Positions 11,681 through 22,195 of a stretch of 64,000 bases of DNA are shown here, one piece after another. Position numbers and translations under genes: made by a program. Position 1 is the first letter of the stretch; every line of letters starts with the position of its first letter. The notes below the pieces were generated by a model. That model was not told where the DNA came from. It searched no databases and saw only the letters and a list, made by a program, of their open reading frames with translations. Source of the stretch: Forficula auricularia (lineage: Eukaryota > Arthropoda > Insecta > Dermaptera > Forficulidae). The stretch spans positions 10,722,757-10,786,756 of the forward strand of contig JALMQS010000075.1 in the NCBI GenBank assembly GCA_024734495.1, written 5' to 3'.

Positions 11681-12042
11681 TTATGAGGAAAATGATGGTG
11701 TAAAGGTAGGATCGTCATATTTGCCCAGGTCAGCTGCATATAAAATATTTGATATTAAATGTTCAACGGTACTTTTTGTATTCGCACTGTACTTTCTATG
11801 TTTCTTAGCTATATGTTCACTAAACACAGAGCTTTCATCTCTGTCATATTGTTTAGAAAAAGTTTCTTTTAAAATTTTACAAGCATCATCCAATCCCTCA
11901 TTTTTCGGGGGAAATTTATTAAATTCCTTATGGCTAGAAGGCGAAGATGTTCTAGTTTCGATGAGATTGTTTCTATCAGAACTGCTTGTATTCGGAGTTT
12001 CTTCCTCAACTCTTTTAATAGTGCCAGATTCAATCTGAAATC
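11681..12042 (-). CDS. Myb/SANT gene exon 6 (C-terminal motif)
   Basis: Acceptor TTTATAG at 12043. 362 nt open in phase 2 to TAA at 11681-11683. Encodes a Ser/Thr-rich linker, then DDACKILKETF and VFSEHIAKKHRKYS...LYAADLGKYD. It has no Met of its own at a sensible start, which supports its being a terminal exon. It could instead belong to a separate gene whose other exons are lost. Confidence 0.65.
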
Positions 12043-15000
12043 CTATAAATATTTTCTTATTAAAGTATTTATAGTTTACTTAAATGAAAAATACACAAAT
12101 TTAATTAAATATAAATAGGGTGACCAGATTAATAAATACTACAAATAATACCGGGACATTTTCAAAAGGATTCAAATGCATAATTTTCAAATTCACACTG
12201 TTTTGATTCGCGAAATAACCTGCATTTTGCAGAGACACGCTTTAAATATAAATATTGAAATAGAATACGAAAACATTCTTATTTAGGAGATAACCTTATA
12301 TTCTGGACTAAAAAAATACACTACTAGAGACAAGCTTCGCATAGGGAAAGCTTAAGGTAGTTGTTTCGCGACAATACTAGCAAAAAGTTAATGCTAGAGT
12401 ATATAGAACAGACAATAACGATTCATTATTCATAAGCCCAAAACTTTTTGCTGTTTATGTACCACTACTAGCCAACCCCTGCTCGTTTGAAAAATCTGGC
12501 AACACTGTCCGAGCTTGTATATATTTTATCATAGAAATGTCTGATTAAGTACATTATAAAGGGAGATTTATAAAACAAAAAGTTCTTGATAAGCGATTGA
12601 AAGCTGTTGCGACAATGGCTGAAGCGAAAAAACATCAAAAAAATTACTAAAGTTAACCCACTTTTTAGGTTAAATAAATGCTTTGTTGCCAGCTTGTTTT
12701 TAGTGTAAATTTTTCATTATATATTTTTCATTATTTATTCATTGTTATTTCAGAAACTATGTTATAACTATGAATTAAAATTTTCTTAAAAAATGTATTA
12801 GGTATTGTTTAATGTTGGTTTAGTTTTTTATAACAATGGTAAGAAGATTTTCTTAATTATAATTAAATATGTAAGAATGTAAACTTTCCGATATCCCGTA
12901 TAGTGAAATGTATAAGAGTCTGAAAAACTCTATCTTTGGAATTTAATATCTCCGGAAGTATATTGTTCATAAATTTCGTTTTGCCACCAATCGATGCAGA
13001 AGTATTTAAATAATAATCTGACTAAATTTCAAAAAAATCCTAAGAAAACTCATATGGTGAAACAACTACCTTAAGTCCCAGGGAGTGCAATTTTCACTTT
13101 AGCTATACTAGACTAGCTACTATATAGCGATGGCTTATCAACTTCTTTCCTCTCTTCTCCCTACATCCAACCTTCTCAGGCCTTCTAAGAAGCCCACAAC
13201 ATCTACAACAGCAAATAATCTAAAAGGCGTCGCCTCGGTCCTCAATACAGCGGTCCATCTACACGACCAAGATTCCAAACTATCACAAGTACAATATAAT
13301 ATCAATAACAAGAAGAATATAATACTTTCTGATTTAGGTATAAAACTTAGAAAAAATAAGCTGACGTGTTCTGATGTGGCCATCCACTTGACTTTACCAT
13401 ACAACCTGGCCCCTCACTTATATTTAATATTTAATAAAATTATTTATAATCATGTAGGGGAGGGGGGTTAGTTTTTCTATTTTTAAACTCCTGGGGGCCG
13501 ACTGATTACGTATACAAAATTTGGTTGAGTTTGCTCAAATGGCCTAGATTTTTAATTTTTAACCCCCCTCCACCCCCCTTAATTTTGGGTCGATATGCAC
13601 CAAAATCTAATCAGCTCTTAATCTCAATGGACCAAAACTACGTGTGTAATTTGGTTTCGATATTCACACTAGTTTTTGAGCTAGCTCGTCCACAGAAATT
13701 TGGTAACGCACAGACTAACTAACAAACATTTTGACAAAACAATTATTATCTCAAAAAATATAATTTTTTCGATGTTCACTTATTAGAGCTTTTTTGTAGA
13801 GCGAAATGCCATGGTTTCGCTCAAAAAAACACTTTTTTCATGCACGATTTCAATACTTGACCATACCCTGTATGGTAAAGTAATAAAGTATTCAGTTTTT
13901 AAATAATTTAAATTTTTCAAACGTTAGTTTTTAATTTTTATTTTAAGTAAATGAATGCGCTAGCCAAATAATTTATTAAATAATTATGACTATTAATTCT
14001 ACAAATCTAGATATAATTTTCTGAAAAAAGAAGAAAATGAAATTGAGCACCCGACAGGATTCGAGTTTGCTGCGATTTCTTTTGTATAGCCCAAGTGTGC
14101 CTTTATTAACTAGGCCACGGATTCTCTCCTGCCAAATTTCTCTATGATTGAATGTCCTTTCTTCCTTTTTTCGAGGTTTTCTATTAAAGCATTGTTTTTT
14201 AGATAATTTACTTTTTTCAAACATTAGTATTCATTTTCTCTTTTTTTCAAAAATAATAAATTAATTTTTTTGCAAGGAAATTTTCTCTGTAGAGAGACGG
14301 ACTGGTAGAACTTTTAATTGAATGTAATAGAAGGCAGCCCAGGGGTAGTGAGGAAAGAAAAATTAACACATATAAAATAAGGTGTAATTTATTGGAATCC
14401 TTCCTCCTTTCCTTTCAAACCGACATTTCGGAGGATTCTTCCCCCTTCTTCAGGGTTTCATTCATTAACCCTTTGAAACCCCTGAAGAAAGGGGGAAGAA
14501 ACCTCCAAAACGTCGGTTTGAAAGGAAAGGAGGAAGGATTCCAATAAATTACACCTTATTTTATATGTGTTAATTTTTCTTTCCTCACTACCCTGGGCTG
14601 CCTTCCATTACATTCAATAATAAATTAATTTCTAGATTTCTAGAATTAACAGTCAGAATTGTTTAATAAATTTTTTGACTTACTTATTGGGTTTATTTAC
14701 TTGAAATAAAAGTAATTAGTTATTTATAACTTGTTATTGCATTAACAAGAATACATAAAGTGATCAGAAAATAAAAAATATATACGTCAAAGCAAATAAA
14801 TAATAGTTTAAACTACTTTTAGCTTTTGGGAACAAAGATATGGCTTAGATTTTATTTAATATAAAATGGTTCGTGCCTATAAAGATTATATAAAAACATT
14901 TTCTCGGGGATGTGGACAAAAATTAAAAAGGCAATGAATTTATAATTGAAGGAGACAATAAAAGAGTGTGTCTTCTGCTGGAATTATAAATTTTATTTAT

Positions 15001-18000
15001 TTATAACGAGACTATAGTTTCGAGGGCTTTGCCTTTGATTCATAAATTAATTCCTGTGAATCAATTGCAATAGACTGATGAAGAGGGCAAAGCCCTCGAA
15101 ACTATAGTCTCGTTATAAATAAATAAAATTTATAATTCTAACAAAAGACACTCTTTTATTGTCTCCTTCAATATATAAAAATTCTGCTACTCTCGGCACA
15201 AAAATTTTCAATTGAACTCCTAATATGTATATATTTTATTAATAGATGATGAAATGTCGTATTACAAGTGATTGTTGAATATTTGTCCACATCCCTGAGA
15301 AAAATTATTTATATAATTTTATATAATCTAAAATTGTGTCCTATTTATTTTTAGATTAAAATTGAAAAAACTAAAGCTGTTAAATCAAGGCGATTTTTTC
15401 GAAACAAAGAATAAAATTAATGTATCCCATAAAATAAGAATATTTATAAAAAAAAAATACAAAATTAAGTAATAAAATAAATATTATGATAGATAATATA
15501 AGTACTAAATTTGTAGCCGAACATGAATACATGTCCCGAAAAGGTTCATCGGGACACTGGGACATAAGACTCGAAATAGGGGCAAATCCTGAAAATCCTC
15601 ATCTTCTAGTCACCCTAAATATAAATAATTATTTAGTTTTTAATTAAATTACTTTTTTCTAATTCTTGATGTCTTTTTTCCAAATTTAATATTTCTATTC
15701 TCATTGAATGCTCAGTTTTCATGTATTCAATCTTTTTCTTAAATTCTTCACTCATGCACCTTATTTTAAATGCATGTGCTTCTTTTAAATTTTTTTCATG
15801 GATTGACGTTACTGCAACTTTACCAGCAGCCCATTTCGATACATTATCTCTTAAACGAGTACCATTATTTATATTTACACAATTAGTATCGTCTAAAAAC
15901 AAATAAAAAACAATATTAGTCTCAATTATTATTTTGCTGAAAGGGAATGCTATTATTATAAATAGGGTTTCTTATTTATTTTCTCTTCACGGTTAAATAG
16001 TTAATTTAATTTGATTTGTTTTATTCACAATAGATTTCCTCGATATTTATTGACACCATTTTAAAATAATATTAAATAATATGGAGGCTATCTCATGAAT
16101 AAGGACAAGAAATTTTTTTTTAAACAGGTATAGCAGGGAATTGGACAATAAATAAAAAACAGAGTTTGTATTAAATGGGCCAGACGTTTCGTCGATTTAT
16201 TTCGACTTCCTCAGTGACCCATCAGGAAGTCGAAATAAATCGACGAAACGTCTGGCCCATTTAATACAAACTCTGTTTTTTATTTATTGTCCAATTCCCT
16301 GCTATTCCTGTTTTAATTAATATTTATTATGGATGCGAATGATATACATTTTTTTTTATTTTAGTAATGAAAGGAATAAACTAGCAAATGTAGATTTATA
16401 CAAACCATTTTTGGGTTGAGAAGCCGGAGTTGCAGGGGTTTTTGATATTGCTGCATTATCATCACTAAAATCACACGAAGATTCCTCCTGCAAAAGAAAA
16501 AGAAAGATTCCATCTAAAGGTTTGTTTAAAATATTCTTTAACTTATTAAATAAAATATAGTGGCTGTGTTAATTTATGCTTATAGATAAATATCAATACA
16601 TTTAGGTGATTATCTATAAATTAAATAAATTTATAAAAATTGTGCTACTCTCGGCAAAAAGAAACTTTCAATTTAAGATTATCTATAAATTATCACAGGT
16701 TAAGGGTGTATGTGGGGAGGGGATAGCTTAGCGTTAATATAAGTTATGAGGGAAACGTGACGTCATGTCATATAGGTACATCAATTAATTTTTATTCTTG
16801 TAGCAACCCTAATGATTTTTAAACTTGATTTATTGATTTTATAAAATTTAAAAAAACTAATTTTCTTTTAATTAAATATAATTCTATGGGAATACTTGTA
16901 TTAGGGAAATTTATACAAATTATTAATCATTTTTCGTTTCACAAAAGGAGTATCGTAACTTAATTATAGCTAGAGGGTCTACAAAAATATGACGAACTGT
17001 GATAAGAAGAGAGGGGGTGATCAAGAATGCCTAGATTTAGTTATAATTTGAAAATCGATATCCAATTATAATTCTATATAATAAGTTACCATTTCGACTT
17101 CCTTTGAATCAATACAAGTTGTAGAGGATTCTGAAATTGCATCTTGTTCATCATAAATCAACTAAAATAAAATAAAAAATTATAATTATTTAATATTATT
17201 GAAAATATCAAGTTTTTGATAAATAGATTTTACAGATTAGAAACAAATTTGAAATCATTTACCTCGATTTTGGGGGTGATCAAATAAGAATCAGATTTTT
17301 CTTGGTTTTCTCCTATTTCAATTACCCTTGCTAGAAAAAAATATAATTTTAATAAAAAATTGTTGCAGCTCTAATTTATAATAATATTCTATAATAATAA
17401 GGGTTCAAAAATAAGGTAATCAAGTCGAAATTAAAAAAATATTGTTTTCTTAAATGCCAAAGTTTGTTCCAAACACCTTGATGGGTTTAAGGTATGTACA
17501 GTCAAATAGAAAACAAGGCACAATACATTCATTAGTAAAAAAATAATTACAAAAATATAAAAAACAAATATAAGTTGAGTTAAGACTTGTTTGTTCAGAA
17601 ATAAATCAATAATGATTTGTTTATTCCGATGTTACTCACAGAAAAACCCTAAATTTGGGAATAAGATAGACAAGAAGTCACTAACTCCTTATTTTCTGGT
17701 AACCAAGAACATGGTCATTTTCTTCATGAACTAGAAGAGGTTTTAAAAAATAAAAGGCTTTAGTAATTTAAGTTAAAATTTTGATCTCATATCTCAGAAT
17801 TGCCTCATCTAAAGGCTCAGACGTAATAGCAATGTCTTCAGCCTCTAAATAAAAACATATATGTATGTCCTAAGACAATTTATATTTTTGAAAAATAAAA
17901 GAGAAAAATGTATGCTGCTTAATCTGAGATGTTATAGATAATTTTGTTTACATATCAATTTTTATTTGTTTTTTATATTTTTTGTAATTATTGTTTTACC

Positions 18001-19867
18001 AGCTAATGTCTTGTTTGCTTTTGATTTCAATTTGATTGTACACTCCTTATTGCTTGATAGCCGTATTGGAATTTTAAAAAAGTTTTCTTTAATCTTGATA
18101 GATCATATAAAAAGTCTCCGCGGTTTTTTGGTACATTTTTGAACAAAAAATCAATTTTAATCAAGTACAACATATTGACCATTATTATCTATGACATTTT
18201 GCCATTTTTTGGGTAGCTTCATAATTCCATCGGTGTAGAACTTCTGTGGTTTATCGTCGAAAAACTTGTTCAAGTAATTTTCAGCGGCGCTTCGGTCGGC
18301 CAATTTTTTACCATCAAGAGAGTTTTGCAGAGACCGAAACAAATGGTAGTCAAACGGTGCAAGGTCCGGGCTATACGATGGATGCATCAAAACTTTCCAA
18401 CCAAGTTCCGTCAATTTGTTCCGTGTCATCAAAGATGTGTGTGGCCGCGCATTGTCATGAAGGAACACAACTCCCTTTCTGTTGGCCAATACTGGTCGCT
18501 CTTTCTGTATTGCTTCGTTCAAACGGTCGAGTTGTGTGCACAGTACAGGAGCGAATTGATAGTTGCGCTAGGTTGCAGCAGCTCATAATGGACAATTCCC
18601 TTCCAATCCCCCCAAACACTCAACATAACCTTCTTTGCCGTCAATCCAGGCTTTGAAGTAGTTTGTGGGAGGTTGCCAGCCTTTGACCATGATCGCTTGC
18701 GTTTGATATTCTCGTATTTCACCCATTTTTCATCGCCTGTAATGATTCGCTTCAAAAATATTTCGAGTTCGTTGCGTTTCAGCAGCATTTCACTGATGGT
18801 AATTCGCTCAATCAAAGTTCTTTGAGTTAATTCATGTGACACCCAAACATCGAGCTTCTTTTTGTAGCCTGCTCTTTTTAAAAGGTTCCAAACTGTCATG
18901 TGGCTGATTTAGTGCCTCCGCTATTTCCTGACAGCTTGCGTGCCGGTCTTGCTCCACCAGTTGCAAAATTTCATTGACTTCTTTGACTGGACCAGAGCGA
19001 GGTGCGTCTTTGACATCGAAATTTCGGAATCGAGCAAACCTCTCCTGGGTCCTTCGTTCACTCACAGCATTCTCACCATACACTTCACAAATTTTTCGGT
19101 ATGTTGCAGCGTTTCTACCTTTTTTATAGTAAAAAAGCATCATATGGCGTATTTCTTCAGATATTTCGTTCATTTTCAAATCAATATAACTTTTTACACG
19201 AGCAACGAATTAGAAAAATATCTTCACAAAAAATCTAACTTCAAATGTCACCTTTTCAGCACATGTTTGTTTGAGACAATCGGGTGAGTGTTGCCCGATA
19301 TATAGGCTGATGCCAACACACTCTAGTGACAAAAAACCGCGGAGACTTCTTATATACCCTAATAAATATATTTTATTCACAGGAAATACTGTCTACATAA
19401 TGTCTTATACACTTACATGAACTATCTTCCTCAAATTCATTCCTTCCTGTATCTTTACTGCCAACTAGAGTTAGTAATTCCTCTTCGAATTCACTTCTTT
19501 CTGTATCTTTACCTCCAACTACAGATAATAATTGATTTTCAAGTTCTGCATAAGTGAAGGTTTTTTTTGCAGGGCTGTTTGTATTGAGTTCTGATGAATA
19601 TCCATTTTCTTCAGCATATTTTCTCTTTATCTTTTTTTTCAAATTTTCATATTTCATTTTTAAACTCATATAGTCTCTGGGTGGATTGGTTGAGTGGGAA
19701 TTAAATTCCATACACAATGCTTTCCAGCAGTCATTCTTTCTTTTATTAGTGATCGTATCATTTTGTCTTTTTTCTATAATATCCATATATTTTTTAACAC
19801 AATTTATTAATAACTTTTCTTCTTGTAGAGAAAAATTTGGAGATCGTTTTTTGTGAGACTGAGACAT
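11681..19867 (-). CDS. Myb/SANT-like DNA-binding protein, 6 exons (19867-19417, 17330-17263, 17161-17090, 16487-16406, 15892-15653, 12042-11681)
   Basis: Probable nuclear DNA-binding regulator of the Myb/SANT-like type often found next to MADF-like proteins in arthropods. Residues 8-85 form the Myb/SANT-like domain (RSPNFSLQEEKLL, conserved Trp48 in CWKAL, then a basic helix ENLKKKIKRK). Residues 112-147 are an 18-residue tandem duplication. Exons 2-4 are acidic and Ser/Thr-rich. Exon 5 has a coiled-coil-like basic/acidic helix (KNLKEAHAFKIRCMSEEF...). Exon 6 ends with VFSEHIAKKHRKYS... ILYAADLGKYD, a C-terminal motif typical of MADF/Myb-like arthropod proteins. Phases agree at every junction, giving 424 aa. 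If exon 5 instead reads through to TAA at 15633 the product is 310 aa. A dead mariner lies in intron 1. Target genes are unknown. Confidence 0.75.
12356..13070. mobile_element. TTAA-flanked element, copy 2 (no Helitron)
   Basis: TTAA at 12352-12355 and 13071-13074; ends GGTAGTTGTTTCGCG and the mirror GGTGAAACAACTACC. 715 bp. It preserves the uninterrupted sequence at the Helitron target (near 12865-12875). Confidence 0.85.
13130..13340 (+). other. short open reading frame of unknown origin
   Basis: ATG at 13130 opens MAYQLLSSLLPTSNLLRPS..., more GC-rich and codon-like than its surroundings, but its 3' part runs into the repeat that starts near 13345. No domain is recognised. It may be a scrap of a transposon ORF or chance. 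Confidence 0.25.
13345..13884 (-). repeat. dispersed repeat with ends CTTTACCATACA, copy 1
   Basis: Carries 'GACTTTACCATACA' at one end and 'CCCTGTATGGTAAAGT' at the other, with polypyrimidine/polypurine blocks and a 'CATGCACGATTTCAATACTTGACC' type end. Further copies: 28345-28700, 35250-36460 and 56970-57715. The ORFs inside are not coding. Confidence 0.7.
14315..14625. repeat. Penelope-type hairpin (arms about 140 bp)
   Basis: Arms run from 'GAATGTAATAGAAGGCAGCCC' type sequence to its mirror near 14620. The left core is intact; in the right arm the catalytic G of GAAA is A (CCAAAACGTC). Confidence 0.8.
14422..14453 (-). ncRNA. hammerhead-like ribozyme core
   Basis: Minus strand CTGAAGA-A, stem II GGGGGA/TCCTCC (six pairs, one G-U) with AGAA loop, then GAAATGTC. 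Confidence 0.6.
14946..15170. repeat. Penelope-type hairpin, same family as 35350-35622
   Basis: Arms 'TTGAAGGAGACAATAAAAGAG' and mirror. The left arm lost the CTGATGA strand ('GCCTTTGATTCAT'); the right arm is intact. Confidence 0.8.
15075..15109 (+). ncRNA. hammerhead-like ribozyme core
   Basis: CTGATGA-A, perfect stem II GAGGGC/GCCCTC with AAA loop, GAA, then ACT-AT-AGT as a three-pair stem III and C as the expected cleavage base. The most complete stem III in the window. Confidence 0.65.
15633..15892 (-). CDS. Myb/SANT gene exon 5 (splice at 15653, or read-through stop at 15633)
   Basis: Acceptor GTTTTTAG; encodes DDTNCVNINNGTRLRDN... and a long charged helix. AAAAAA|GTAATT at 15653/15652 is a donor in phase 1 that joins exon 6 in frame. 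Without splicing there, translation stops seven codons later. Confidence 0.8.
16126..16312. repeat. Penelope-type hairpin (arms about 85 bp) in Myb/SANT intron 4
   Basis: Arms 'AACAGGTATAGCAGGGAATT' and mirror. The right arm core has lost CTGA. Confidence 0.8.
16183..16214 (-). ncRNA. hammerhead-like ribozyme core
   Basis: Minus strand CTGAGGA-A, perfect stem II GTCGA/TCGAC, then GAAACGTC. Confidence 0.6.
16406..16487 (-). CDS. Myb/SANT gene exon 4
   Basis: Acceptor TTTTGCAG, donor AATG|GTTTGT. Encodes EESSCDFSDDNAAIS..., a Ser/Pro/Thr-rich linker. Ends in phase 1. Confidence 0.75.
17090..17161 (-). CDS. Myb/SANT gene exon 3
   Basis: 72 nt, phase 0 at both ends, acceptor TATTTTAG, donor ATG|GTAACT. 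Encodes LIYDEQDAISESSTTC..., acidic. The intron before it is 101 nt. Confidence 0.75.
17263..17330 (-). CDS. Myb/SANT gene exon 2
   Basis: Acceptor TTTTTTCTAG, donor GAG|GTAAAT. Encodes RVIEIGENQEKSDSYLITP..., open in the required phase. It is separated from exon 1 by an intron holding the mariner. Confidence 0.75.
17331..18109. other. part of Myb/SANT intron 1
   Basis: AT-rich intron. A block at 17800-17860 on the minus strand (EADIAITSEPLDEAIL...) follows a good acceptor, but it would create a TAG when joined to exon 1 and has no clear donor, so it is not taken as an exon. Confidence 0.45.
18110..19350 (-). mobile_element. mariner transposon 1 (full length, inactive)
   Basis: 1241 bp with inverted ends (A/G)AAGTCTCCGCGGTTTTTTG and TA on both sides. 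It lies in intron 1 of the Myb/SANT gene, same strand as the gene. Confidence 0.9.
18157..19179 (-). pseudogene. mariner transposase with two frameshifts
   Basis: N-terminal helix-turn-helix region starts at Met 19179 (MKMNEISEEIRHMML...), followed by a catalytic D,D34D domain: ITGDEKW, LHDNARPHT and YSPDLAPFDYH, all three Asp present. One base is lost near 18905 (after EALNQ) and the frame changes again near 18540 (before LDRLNEAIQ), so no functional protein is made. The element can only move if another copy supplies transposase. Confidence 0.9.
19417..19867 (-). CDS. Myb/SANT gene exon 1
   Basis: Starts ATG at 19867 (MSQSHKKRSPNF) and ends TCA T|GTAAGT. It carries the DNA-binding domain and the 18-aa duplication. 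Confidence 0.9.
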
Positions 19868-19977
19868 TCTAAAAAAAAAGCATTTTATTTGGGTAAAATC
19901 TTTCTATTCTATTATGAATGAAATATCTTTTATAAATTATAGCAGACAATATACCTATATTATTGGATAAAAAAATA

Positions 19978-20172
19978 CTTGGTAGGTTTCACATTAAGAT
20001 ATAAAAATAAAACGATTTTATTTTTGGAGAGTCTTTAATCTCTATATTAGTAGAGTTATTTTCTGTTGCTCCTGAAGATGGGTTAGCCACCCGAAATATA
20101 TATATCGAGATTAAAGACTCTCCAAAAATAAATTCGTTTTATTTTTATATCTTAATGGGAAACCTACCGAGT
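19978..20172. repeat. Penelope-type hairpin, partly worn
   Basis: Arms share 'GGTAGGTTTCACATTAAGAT' and 'GGAGAGTCTTTAATCTC' with their mirrors. The left core is deleted, the right one kept. Its tail (GTTTCACCAAGTACCAACACC) matches the 8-kb hairpin. Confidence 0.75.
20072..20096 (+). ncRNA. hammerhead-like ribozyme core
   Basis: CTGAAGA-T, stem II GGGT/ACCC, GAAA, then an AT-only segment. Confidence 0.5.
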
Positions 20173-21060
20173 ATTTTTTATCCAATAATTTAAAAAGTGT
20201 TTCACCAAGTACCAACACCAAATTCCTTAAAAACTAATATAGAGGTACCTACATTTAGTTAAAGTATATGAATTAAATAATCATTTCTTCACCAAATAGG
20301 AATTTTTTAATAATACCTACTTATATAACATCTGATTGAAACATAAATACTTAAATTTGTCTTTGTGAAGAAATGAATATTTAATTAAATGTATTAAATA
20401 TATTGACTGCTATACCAGATAGTTTATAAAAAAATATATTATATTATATAGGTAATATATAGATAGGAATTTCTTCATTTTTAAATAACATATTATTATA
20501 AATAATATAGTTGAATAATTTAATGAAGAAAATGGAACCTGAGATTTATTTTAAATTTTATTTTGTAATTTGACAGTTATTATCTCTTCATCAAGCCTTT
20601 GAAATAAGTTCGTTTTAAAATATACATAAATCAAAGAATGTGTCCTCTACTTGATGTAAATAAATATACACAGAGGGGAGCTGAGAACCCTGCCTCTGAT
20701 GGGTCCGGGGATCACGCGATAAATTCAGATAGGGTGGTTTCCTGAATGAAGGGTTGAGTCATTAAAACTTAAAAAAGCCTTAATTTTTACAAAATGTATA
20801 TTGCTATTTACAAAAAATATTTAATAAGGGGAGGGGAAGAGAGATAAAACCCAATCCCAGTGGTTCTGTATATACATATAAAAATTTAATTATACACATA
20901 CAATGACTAAAAAATAAGACAGAAGAGAAATACAAAGCCTTCGAAACTAAAGTCCCAAATAAATGAATTTATACATATAATTTTATTTCTTTGCTTTTAT
21001 CTTCAGTCTTATTATATATAAATAGTGTATAAGAACATTTATTCCAGCATTAAGCTGTAA
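20173..21060. other. AT-rich spacer with repeat scraps
   Basis: 20640-20670 carries the Penelope-associated word (ACTTGATGTAAATAAATAT) reversed. 20675-20760 is a scrap of the MITE at 47551. 20935-20960 has GCCTTCGAAACTAAAGTC, the 3' half of a hammerhead-like core. No gene is seen. Confidence 0.45.
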
Positions 21061-21089
21061 TTTATACATGTCAGTGTATGAGGGCAATC

Positions 21090-21345
21090 TTTTTTTTTAT
21101 AATGATACTGATACAAGAAGTTGCACCGAAAAGGTTCAACCTTTGAAGTCCGCGGTGGACCCTTATATCTTGGAAATAAGAAGAGATTTAGGGATTGGGT
21201 CGGAGTTGAAGGTGTTCGTGGATGCGTGTCTTGAAAGATTGAAGGTTATATGTTGCTGGGAAGACGGTCAGGGGAAGAGAGTTCCACTCTCTAGATGTCA
21301 TAGAAATAAACGATTTGCGAATACGTTTGTTCGGTTAGTATGCAA
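21090..21345 (+). repeat. dispersed repeat of unknown class, copy 1
   Basis: Contains 'AAGTTGCACCGAAAAGGTTC' and 'GGAAGAGAGTTCCACTCTCTAG'. Related copies: 34441-34625 (minus), 35815-36040 and 56031-56250. The 96-aa frame at 21068 is not shared intact by the others, so it is not taken as a gene. Confidence 0.5.
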
Positions 21346-21598
21346 TTTAAGCGCGTAATCTACTGCATTTTACGGCTTAATGTTCAAATACTAAATACAA
21401 TGTTCATAATAAGACTGATTCTAAAGGCGAAGTATTTGAAATTATCTAATTATCTACATCAAAGGGAGGGCACACTCTTTGATTTTTTTTATATATTCAA
21501 CAGATATGAAACCTTTTAATATTAGGTTGGCAGGAAAATAATTTCGTTTTTTAAACCTTAACTTTAAACACATATATATCGGCTTAGAAAAAACTTTA

Positions 21599-22190
21599 TT
21601 AATCAAAATAAGAACCATTCGAAGAAATAGTTTTGCCAACATGAAACAAGTTATTTATTCCTATTTCATAAAGTTCCGGTGTTCTGAAAGCGATTAAGTC
21701 GTTGAAGGCATTTTTGACATCGTCTTGGTTTTTGAAGCATTTCTCCCGCACGAATTGACGAGATGCTTGAAGAAGTGATAGTCGAGGTTCGGTGAGTATG
21801 GCGGATGAGGCAAAGTCTCGTAGCCCAGTTCGTTCAACTTGCACAGGGTCTTCTGTGCGACGTGTGGCCGGGCGCTGTCGTGGAGAAGAATCGGGGCCCC
21901 TTTGCTATAGATCAATGCCGGCCGTTGCTGTCGAAGTTTCTGGTGCAATATGTCGATTTGTTGACAATACTTCTACGCTGTTATGGTTTCGCCTGGATTT
22001 AAGAAGCTGTGATGGATTAAACCAGCCGCAGACCACCAAACAGTCACCATGGTCTTCTTTTGATGCAAATTTCGCTTAGGGAAATGTCGAGGAGCTTCAT
22101 CGTGGTCCAACCATTGAGCTGAACGTCGCCGGTTGTGGCACAGGATCCATTTCTCGTCGCACGTCATAATACGTTCGAGAAACGGGTCAT
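21599..22190 (-). pseudogene. mariner transposase C-terminal half, inactive
   Basis: Catalytic motifs read TCDEKWI (first Asp) and LLHDSARPH (second Asp). The third position is YSPNLDYHF, where Asp is Asn and a few residues are missing. Frames break at about 21800 and 21970. The N-terminal DNA-binding half is absent. Confidence 0.85.
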
Positions 22191-22195
22191 TCTTA

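Larger units (their letters stand above)
12118..15615. mobile_element. 3.5-kb composite transposon in last intron of the Myb/SANT gene
   Basis: Ends GGGTGACCAGA (left) and its mirror TCTAGTCACCC (right). The 12-mer TAAATATAAATA stands directly outside both ends (12106-12117, 15616-15627). Inside are a TTAA element, another dispersed repeat and two Penelope hairpins, but no intact transposase. The superfamily is not recognised; an AT-rich 8-bp duplication extended by chance would also fit. Confidence 0.65.

Noticed and set aside
15380..15565. 61-aa minus-strand ORF near the right end of the 3.5-kb element
   Set aside because: It lies in the terminal part of the transposon; hydrophobic by AT bias, no family resemblance.
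17800..17860. Extra Myb/SANT exon (minus, EADIAITSEPLDEA...)
   Set aside because: Joining to exon 1 creates TAG, and no good donor follows; exon 2 at 17330-17263 fits directly.
21068..21358. 96-aa ORF as a small gene
   Set aside because: It overlaps the 21090 repeat family, and related copies have broken or different frames.
21805..22079. ORFs opposite the mariner transposases (also at 18246-18656 and 18940-19287)
   Set aside because: Antisense shadows of the transposase reading frames.
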